Shown here one piece after another: positions 57,271 to 64,000 of a stretch of 64,000 nt of DNA. Numbering within the stretch: the stretch's first letter is position 1; every line of letters begins with the position of its first letter. Below the pieces are notes generated by a model. It saw nothing but the letters and a program-made list of their open reading frames with translations, did no database searches and was not told the DNA's origin. Source of the DNA: Ovis canadensis (Eukaryota; Chordata; Mammalia; Artiodactyla; Bovidae); contig NC_091245.1 in assembly GCF_042477335.2 (NCBI RefSeq), forward strand, positions 118,950,501-119,014,500, given 5' to 3'. Both the position numbers and the translations under genes were made by a program.

Positions 57271-58068
57271 GTGAGCTGGCTCATGGAAAGGGCCTGTGGA
57301 GGTGTTGATGGAAGAAGTGGCTTAACCTCTCTGAGTCTGTTTCCTAGCCATTGAATGGAGGGCTCTTAGGTACCTTGCAGGCTTGTTGTGGGCTTATAGG
57401 AAAGAAGGGCTTCCACAGAGGCTTCTGCAATGCTTGGCTCCTTAAATACTGATTGAATCTGTGTCTGAACAAGGGTGACTCTTGGAGAAACCCATGACTC
57501 AGGGCGGAACAAACACAGGCCAGAACAGCTGGTTCTCCTGCCTCCTCTGGTCTGCACAGCCTGTGGCCCCCGCCTCCTGCTACCACCTGGCACATGGGTG
57601 TACACGGCTTGTGTGTTAAACTCACCCAAAGGCAGAAAGGGAGATTGAGGTCCAGTGGTTTTTGCCCTGTCGGTCCCAGGTCAGCACACTGCCTCTTAAG
57701 CTGGTTTAGGGTTCTTTCAGTTGCAGGAGTCAAAACTGCCGTAGTGCCTGCTGCCCTCACCTAGTCGTGAGGTTATCTTTCATATGCTGGGTTTAGAGAG
57801 AGGTGAGAGATACAGGCCAGGGATGGGACATTAAGGCAAAAGAAAAGAACTCACTTCCAGTTCTCAGAACTCACACATTTTGGTTTGAAATGTAGAGAGT
57901 TTGCATCCTGCTTTGGGTTGAAATTAGAATTTTTTGGGGAGAGGGGATGCTTATCTAGGGTGTGACGCGTATATGGGTAGAACACAGGCTTAAAGGGATG
58001 CCTGTCCATCATTACAGGATAAATCATTTTACGGTTAGCAAACATCTTAACAGTTTGATTTCCTTCAG
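57271..58068 (+). other. UCK2: UCK2 intron 2 (798 bp, phase 1)
   Basis: It begins gtgagc and ends tttgatttccttcag. It contains no recognised repeat. The CCA|G...AT split codon gives Asp87. Confidence 0.95.
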
Positions 58069-58165
58069 ATGCCTTTGACAATGAACTCATCTTCAAGACA
58101 CTCAAAGAAATCACGGAAGGGAAAACTGTCCAGATTCCCGTGTACGATTTTGTTTCCCATTCCCG
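58069..58165 (+). CDS. UCK2: Uridine-cytidine kinase 2, coding exon 3 (residues 87-119, partial last codon)
   Basis: This 97-nt exon encodes (D)[19 protein letters not shown] and [12 protein letters not shown], and ends with CG, the first two bases of Arg119. It carries Tyr112, Phe114 and His117 (VYDFVSH), residues that contact the pyrimidine base in UCK2 structures. The acceptor is ccttcag|AT and the donor is CG|gtaagt (58166). It enters in phase 1 and leaves in phase 2. The next exon must start with a base that completes an arginine codon. Residue 95 is Phe, where I recall Leu in human. Confidence 0.96.
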
Positions 58166-58169
58166 GTAA

Positions 58170-58635
58170 GTGAGCTGTTCCGGGCTGGGGATTGCTGCCT
58201 GCTGCTCCTCAGAAGTGCCAGCCTCCTGTCCCCTCCCGCCGCCTGGTGCCCACAGCAGCCTGTTTGTGGTGGGGCAGTGACGTCAGGGTGTCCGCAGGTA
58301 CACAGGTCAGGAATTCGTCTGAGTGCTTCCTGGAACAGTCCGATCATGATCATCCCGTTTTGTTACCCTGAAGGATGGATTTGTGAATTTGAGCTCAGGT
58401 GAGGGACTGCACATTCATCCTTATCCACATGCCCGAGATGTTGTTCCTAGAATAAAAAGCGAGGGGCCAGGGTGGAAGAAGAACGAGAAGAACAAGGAAG
58501 CTGTTACTTCTGCTCTCTGGTTCACTGTGGACTGGGCTCTGTGGAGAGCTCGGAGAGTCCTGAAGTCACCAGGACTAGACCCTCTAGGGAGCTTCTCAGG
58601 TCAGATTTGTCCTTCCATTTGTCAGTCTTCATGCT
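58170..58635. other. Unassigned intron 3 sequence
   Basis: GC-rich beginning, no recognised repeat. Confidence 0.45.
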
Positions 58636-58639
58636 TGTT

Positions 58640-58893
58640 TGAAGCTGAAGCTCCAATAGTTTGGCCATATGATCCAAAGAGCTGACTCATTGGAAAAGAC
58701 TGTCTGATGCTGGGAAAGATTGAGGGCAGGAGGAGACGGAGCGACAGGATGAGATGGTTGGATGGCCTCACCGACTCAATGGACATGGGTTTGAGCACAC
58801 TGTGGGAGGCAATGAAGGACAGGGAAGCCTGGCGTGCCGCAGTCTGTGGGGCCGCCAAGATTTGGACACGACTGAGCATCTGAGCAACAGCAG
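58640..58893 (+). mobile_element. BovB LINE 3' end, short
   Basis: 'ttgaagctgaagctccaata', 'gactcattggaaaagactgt' and 'tggacacgactgagcatctg': the last 250 bases of a BovB, with a diverged tail. Confidence 0.9.
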
Positions 58894-58894
58894 T

Positions 58895-59280
58895 AGAGGA
58901 GTGGGTTGACTTCCATCACAGCCTCCTCCCCTCTGAGCGGTGAAAAGGGGCTTCTGGAGGATTTCCCTCCTGCTGGCCTAGAGCTCCTTCAGAGCTGCCT
59001 AGGGCTCTCTGCTCACTTCGGGGCCTCCCAGGCACATCTGACACTCCAAAGTGGTGTGTTAGGCCATGTGCAGCTGCTTCATATCCTGGGCTTAGTGATG
59101 GCTCAGTAAGTGTTTTTTCAGCTCTGGGCTGTGTTTGAGAGTTTCTCCCTCCCACTTTTCATTTTCTTTCCTAGTTCCTTTATCTTGTTCTCTCTTGAGT
59201 TGATTTTTTTTTTCTTAAATGGGAAATTAGATCTCATGCAACTGTTACTACCAAGTATTTCTATGATTAAAAACCTGATC
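58895..59280. other. Unassigned intron 3 sequence
   Basis: No recognised feature. Confidence 0.4.
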
Positions 59281-59282
59281 TT

Positions 59283-59610
59283 ATTTAATTAATTTATTTT
59301 TTAATCGAAGAATAATTGTTTTACAGAATTCTGTTGCTTTCTGTCATCAGTGTGAATCAACACGAATCAGCCATAGGTCCCCTCCCTCTTGAACCTCCCT
59401 CCCTATCCCACCCCTCTAGGTTGATACACAGCCCCTGTTTGAGTTCCCTGAGACATACAGCCAATTCCCGTTGGCTATCTGTTTTACATACAGTAACGTA
59501 AGTTTCCATATTACTCTCTCTCTACGTCTCGCCCTGTCCTCCCCTCTCCCCATGTCCATAAGTCTATTCTCTATGTCTGTTTCTCCATTTAAAAGCCCAA
59601 TCTTTATCTC
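59283..59610 (-). mobile_element. L1 LINE 3' UTR fragment
   Basis: 'aagaataattgttttacaga', 'acacgaatcagccataggtc', 'tgttttacatacagtaacgt'. The longest copy in this window of the module also seen at 4.8 and 31.2 kb. Confidence 0.8.
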
Positions 59611-59614
59611 CCTG

Positions 59615-60050
59615 TGTGTTCCTTTAGGACACATCTCAGCTTTTAATGCAGTTTAGCTCACACATTCTGTGCTGCTCTCTGGAACTTTCTCAGAACTTGA
59701 GGTGTGGCAGAGGTTTGGTTGGAGGAGGACATTGTGATGGAAAGTCCAGCTGCTTTGGTTCTCACCTTCATACCTCTCTGGTATCTATGGAAGCACTTCC
59801 TATTATGAACCCGGTTCTATTGACATTCAAAGAACAAAATACCCCTCCTGTATCTGCCTCTACAGACTGTGCAGGAATAGAGGGATGTTTAGATAGAAAT
59901 TGGAACTAACATAAGTAATGAGGGGCTGGGAGAGCGAAGATCTGGGAGGCTGCAGGTGAACAATCAGAGAAGTGAGTTCCCACTGATTGCAGACTAGGCC
60001 ACTGGAAAAGAAACTGTGTTCATGGCAAGTCTGTGAATCTGCTGCATCTG
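59615..60050. other. Unassigned intron 3 sequence
   Basis: No recognised feature. Confidence 0.4.
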
Positions 60051-60051
60051 G

Positions 60052-60196
60052 GCCCACAGCCTTTTTTTTCCTGGCTGTACCCGGTGTTAGTCACAGTATG
60101 TGGAATCTAGTTCCCTGACCAAGGATTCAGGGGTGGGGGGCATTCAGAGTGTGGAGTCTTAGCCCCTGGGCCCCCCAGGGAAGTCCCCACAGCCTC
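60052..60196 (-). mobile_element. CHR-type SINE with target-site duplication
   Basis: T-run, then 'cctggctgtacccggtgtta' to 'ccccccagggaagtcccc'. The word cccacagcct occurs on both sides (about 60053 and 60186). Confidence 0.85.
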
Positions 60197-60340
60197 TATG
60201 TGGAGTGTCCACAGTTTCCTTGTCTAGCTGTTACGATCTCCTAAAAATTTTAGATTTTGTTTCACTTTCATCTTCTAAGTTTTCCTTTGGCAAAGTAGCT
60301 GGAACCACTTAGGGAAAGAGATTCTGGAAATTGTAGTTTC

Positions 60341-60459
60341 TACCCACTCCAGCGTTCTTGCCTGGAGAATCCCAGGGATGGAGGAGCCTGGTGGGCTGCC
60401 GTCTATGGGGTGGTTCAGAGTCGGACACGACTGAAGCAACTTAGCAGCAGCAGCAGCAG
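60341..60459 (+). mobile_element. Bov-A2 SINE, truncated
   Basis: 'cccactccagcgttcttgcc' to 'gaagcaacttagcagcag', ending in (CAG)n. Confidence 0.93.
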
Positions 60460-60464
60460 CCTTA

Positions 60465-62070
60465 GCAGAGATTGGTGGTGACGTCAGGTTGACAAGAGAC
60501 AGTCAAGCCCACCTGGGGTGGGGCACTGCTACAGAATTAACCTGCAGCCTGACAGGTAAGGCACAGACCTGTGGAGGGATGTAAAGGAGGAAGGAGGCTG
60601 GAGTAGTCAAAGCAGGCACTCGTATAGGAAGTGATACTTAAGCTGCGCATTGAAAAGCATAAGAAGTTATTGGGAAAGGGATCTCCATGGTGATGGGTAG
60701 GGAGGCATTTCAGGGGCAAGCTTGGTGGGAGATTGCAGTGGGTTGGGTATGGAGGGAAGGGGGTCGGTATGTGGGGAGAGTGGCAGGAGGTGGAGGAGGC
60801 TGGGAGGTAGATAGGCCTCAGATCAGGAAGGGCACAGACCTCAGAGCCAGGGCACAAACGTGTTGGCAGTAGGGAGCCAAAGACGGCTATTATGTAGTAG
60901 TGGGGAAAGAGGATGCACAGTGCTGGTTATGAAGCCCTTGGAGTGGCCCAGGTGGGGACAAGGGCCCGATGGAAGGGAGTGGAGTGAGGGCAGCTGGGAG
61001 GAGTCTGGGCCTGACCAGCGTAGTCAGGTGCAGGAGGTGAAGATGAGTATCTTCTTGGCATGAGCTCCATCAAGGTCATGTATTAACAAAAAACCCCACA
61101 GAGTTGCACATCCAGACGTGTTTTACTTTTTTCTCCTAATTCTGCTCTCATATATTTTATTTTAAAATCCTGTTCTTTAGTGGCCCAGAGTCCAACTCTT
61201 CTGTGAGGCTTTGTGACCAGCTAAGACCTCAACAGTCCCCCAGCCACTTGTGAGGGACCCAGCTACTCAGAGTTAACTGATCCCATTCCACCCTTGTGTT
61301 TTTTGTGGTGCCTACAAATGAATGTTGGGCGGAAACTGAGAAATCACCTATTCTCTGTAAATACCTTTCTCTGATCTTCCCCTTCTTCACTGTAAGGAAT
61401 AATTCTCAAGTGAGAAGGTTGTGCTAGGTTATCCCAAATACTCTAATACTCCAGGTTTCTTATGTGAACCTCACAGCCCATCTCCAGACTCCTAAACAGG
61501 ACATTGCACCATACGTGCCTTCTGGCACATCTTGGGCTAGCTCAATAAATGTTGCTTTTAGCTCTAAACTGCTTCAAAATGTTCTCGCACCTAGACCTTC
61601 ACGTAGAGTAGGGAAGTGATTGATTCCAGCTTCCGGGGGTACCACCCATGGGGCAGGCAGTTCTGTTCTCCTTCCTGTCCCAGGATTGAAGAGGATGACT
61701 GAATTGAAACAGTCAACAGTCTTTTTAGTCTTGATCAGCACTGCCAGACAGTGTCAGTCTGTGTAAGCACAGTCTGTGTGTTTTGCAGATGGAACCCTAG
61801 AAATCCCAGGAAAACACGTTTTCTTTGTTTCCCAGCAGAGCCTTTCCGCCCTCTTCTTGGCCCAGGGCAGCTGCCTAGAGTGACTCATTGTTTCACTCAC
61901 TTGTTGATCTCTTTTTCTATCCATCTTGCTTCTGAATTCTGCCCAGTTTGGTTCCTTATCCTGAACCACAGTGGGCACTGTTTTCCAGTACCTGACATTA
62001 TCCCAGAGACTGGTATATCTCAACCCTGGCTGCAGACATAGCTGGGGAAGCTTTTTAACTGAAATCTTGC
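60465..62070. other. Unassigned intron 3 sequence
   Basis: G-rich stretch at 60690-60800. No gene or confident repeat recognised. Confidence 0.4.
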
Positions 62071-62074
62071 CATT

Positions 62075-62500
62075 TGTGACAACATTGGTGGACCTAGAGG
62101 GTATTATGCCAAGTGAAACCAATCAGCCAAAGAAAATACTGTATGATTTTATGTATTATGTAGACTCTAAAAACAAAACAAATGAACAAACAAGAAAACA
62201 GAGACAAGAGTCATAGCTACAGAGAGCAAACTGGTGGTTGCCAGAAGTGAAGGGAGTAGGGAAGAAGAAATAGGGAGATTAAGAGGTGCAAATTTTCAGC
62301 TACAAAATAAGTGAATCACGGGTATGAAGTGTACGGTGTGGGGAATTTACTCAATAACAATGTCTTTGTGTGGTGACAGGTGATAACTAGACTTAATGAT
62401 TTTGAAATGTGTAGAAATATCAAATCACTGTGTTGTGTGCTAGCCACTGACACAGTATTGTAGCTTGATTATACTGCAGAAAAACAAACTGACTAATAGA
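62075..62500 (+). mobile_element. L1M-type LINE 3' fragment
   Basis: 'gacctagagggtattatgcc', 'actggtggttgccagaagtg', 'aatcactgtgttgtgtgcta': sense 3' end of an old L1. Confidence 0.8.
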
Positions 62501-62885
62501 AAAAGATCAGATTATTGCTACCGCCATAGGGGGTTGGGGAATGGGGAGATAGGGTTTGTGAAGGAGGGAGAATTAGATGAAGATAATCAAAAGGTACCTG
62601 CTCCAGCTTGTAAAGATACGCAAGAACTAGGGATGTAATGTACAGCACAATATAGGTGACGCTGCTGTACGCTCTGTGTGAGAGCAGTTAATACATCCTA
62701 AGAGTTCTCATCACAAAATATTTTTTCTATTTCTTTGATATTTGTTTCATATGAGATGATGGATGCTCACTTAACCCCATTAGGGTTATCATTTCATAAT
62801 GTAAGTCAAATCATTATATGTATACCTTAAACTCATACAGTGCTTTATATCTTAATAAAATCGGGGGAAGCAAATGTAAATTTTA
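62501..62885 (+). mobile_element. L1M-type LINE 3' terminal fragment
   Basis: 'gggatgtaatgtacagcaca', 'tcatttcataatgtaagtca' and 'tatatcttaataaaatcggg' resemble another old L1 3' end. Confidence 0.65.
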
Positions 62886-63119
62886 AAAAATAATGTATAA
62901 GTATGAAAAAAGAAATTGCTTCTAGAAATGGGAAACACAGTGGCAAAGTTTTCAAACTCAGTACATGTATTAGCAGCAAAGTGGAAAGAAAAACTCAATT
63001 CAGACAATAGAGGATTGATCTGAAGAAATCCTCCATTAATGCATTAATGCCTTAATGGATGAAGGAAGAAAAAGACAGGAAAAAAAAAAAAGATTAAGAG
63101 ACGTGGAAGGTAGTTCAGA

Positions 63120-63530
63120 CCTGAAAAATATTTAATCAGAAGGAAAGGGAAGAGAATAAAGGCAATATCTGAAGAGATACTAGCTTAATTTTTTTCCAGA
63201 ACTAATGAAATCAAATCCATAGATTTCATGCCCTGCAATCCCAAACAGGATAGATAAAAAAACAAAAGTACAAGTGAGTTCTACTTTTTGGAATTGATTC
63301 ATATTCCACTGTGGCCTGACAGTTAATTTTTGTGCCTGCTGCAGTTGTATTTCAAAGTTTTGTACAAAGTTATGTGGATGCTCAAACCACATTTTGTTAA
63401 TTGTGTTATTCAGTCTTTCCATTTCCTTCTTTATCTGTCAGTTTCTAAAATAAAGAAGTTAGAAGTCTCTCTAGTATGAATGTGGATGCAGTTTCTCTTG
63501 GTATTTTTATCTGCTCAATATACTGCAAAC
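63120..63530. mobile_element. L1-like LINE remnants
   Basis: 'aatcccaaacaggatagata' looks like sense L1. 'tttccatttccttctttatc' looks like antisense L1 ORF2. Both are diverged and the order is unclear. Confidence 0.4.
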
Positions 63531-63576
63531 CTCTGCTGTTAAATAAAGTTTCATGCCTTAAAAAAAAAAAAAAAAA
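63531..63576 (+). repeat. AATAAA plus A-run (retro-insertion 3' end)
   Basis: A polyadenylation signal AATAAA at 63542-63547 is followed 13 bases later by a run of 17 A (63560-63576). This is the signature of a reverse-transcribed polyadenylated RNA. The source transcript is not recognised. Confidence 0.6.
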
Positions 63577-63583
63577 GGAAGAA

Positions 63584-63725
63584 ATACCTGGGGAGCTTTT
63601 AAAAAGTACTGATGCCCTAGCTACACCCTAGACTAATGAAATCAGAAGCCCAGGGGAGTAGGGTCCAGGAATAAATATTTTTAAAAGCTCCCCAGATGGT
63701 TCTCTGTGCATCAGGAGTTACACCA
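63584..63725. mobile_element. MER5A-like hAT DNA transposon fragment
   Basis: 'aatacctggggagcttttaa', 'atgaaatcagaagcccaggg', 'tctctgtgcatcagg' follow the MER5 consensus. The ends are lost. Confidence 0.6.
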
Positions 63726-64000
63726 CTGCTCTGGAGTCTCCTGACTGCTCTCACCTGGCCCTTTCCTGCCGTCTTTTCTGCCCCGTGTGCTGCCACCTTG
63801 GTAGCTCTCCAGCAGTGCTCCCTTGGAATTTAGACCCAAGCCCAGGGGACCGAGCCAGTAAAGAATTGAAGCATGTTTATGGGGAGGAAGTTCCTCCTTG
63901 GCAGGCAGCTGTGGCGGACTTCCCTATGTTTGCGCAAATAAAACCTGTCATCTTAAGGAGCTTTTGAAATAAATGTTTGGTTTTCTTCACAAATGTTTGC
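63726..64000. other. Unassigned intron 3 sequence at the right edge
   Basis: No UCK2 exon or repeat is recognised up to the window end. Confidence 0.4.

Larger units (their letters stand above)
58166..64000 (+). other. UCK2: UCK2 intron 3, partial (runs off the window)
   Basis: It starts gtaagt and has no acceptor followed by UCK2 coding sequence within the window. About 5.8 kb are seen, with a BovB 3' end, several SINEs and L1 fragments. The remaining exons, roughly residues 119-261 (lid and C-terminal region), lie to the right. Confidence 0.9.

Noticed and set aside
2162..61000. tRNA genes suggested by A- and B-box-like sequences
   Set aside because: All candidates lie in Bov-tA or CHR SINEs, which are tRNA-derived but do not fold as complete tRNAs.
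1..64000. A prokaryotic-type operon, phage, defence or biosynthetic system
   Set aside because: Introns, CpG island, SINE/LINE content and absence of tandem intact ORFs show mammalian nuclear DNA; no such system is present.

Overview
This window is vertebrate nuclear DNA from a ruminant, most likely a bovid. The only functional gene I can support is the 5' part of UCK2 (uridine-cytidine kinase 2) on the + strand. Three coding exons are visible: exon 1 (433-531, residues 1-33), exon 2 (57111-57270) and exon 3 (58069-58165). All have canonical GT/AG borders and compatible phases, and together they encode residues 1-118 plus two bases of codon 119 of a protein of about 261 residues. The remaining exons lie beyond the right edge. 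Exon 1 sits in a CpG island (about 1-1100) with GC boxes and an inverted CCAAT box.

Intron 1 is about 56.6 kb (532-57110), intron 2 is 798 bp, and intron 3 starts at 58166 and runs off the window. They are filled with interspersed repeats that identify the lineage: BovB (RTE-class) LINEs, Bov-tA/Bov-A2 SINEs and cetartiodactyl CHR-type tRNA-derived SINEs. Older L1, MIR, L2, mariner and MER5-like fragments are also present. BovB together with Bov-tA is diagnostic of pecoran ruminants. I cannot tell cattle, buffalo, sheep and goat apart from this window.

Layout: 1-1100 promoter/CpG island and exon 1; 2-9 kb mixed SINEs, a BovB 3' end and an L1 with an inverted 5' part; 9-17 kb nested SINEs and L1 3' ends; 17.7-19.1 kb antisense BovB; 20.6-22.2 kb MIR broken by a Bov-tA; 23.46-26.88 kb a near full-length BovB with an inverted 5' part; 31.74-31.97 kb a 75-bp triplicate; 38.4-42.4 kb L1 and BovB layers with an AT-rich array; 44.0-44.65 kb a CHR SINE with an internally expanded 36-bp array; 46.5-47.98 kb old repeats; 48-52 kb mostly unique DNA; 52.9-53.8 kb a mariner inside an L1; 54-56.3 kb stacked CHR SINEs; then exons 2 and 3 and the start of intron 3.

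Most long open frames here are repeat-derived or chance frames. The only protein function visible is pyrimidine-nucleoside salvage by UCK2. I found no prokaryote-style or multi-gene system. The notable features are structural: twin-priming-type inverted retrotransposons, local tandem expansions, a mariner in L1, and a minimal start-stop upstream ORF ahead of the UCK2 start codon. Repeat family names and edges come from recognition by eye, so edges are good to roughly 5-30 bases unless a target-site duplication is quoted.
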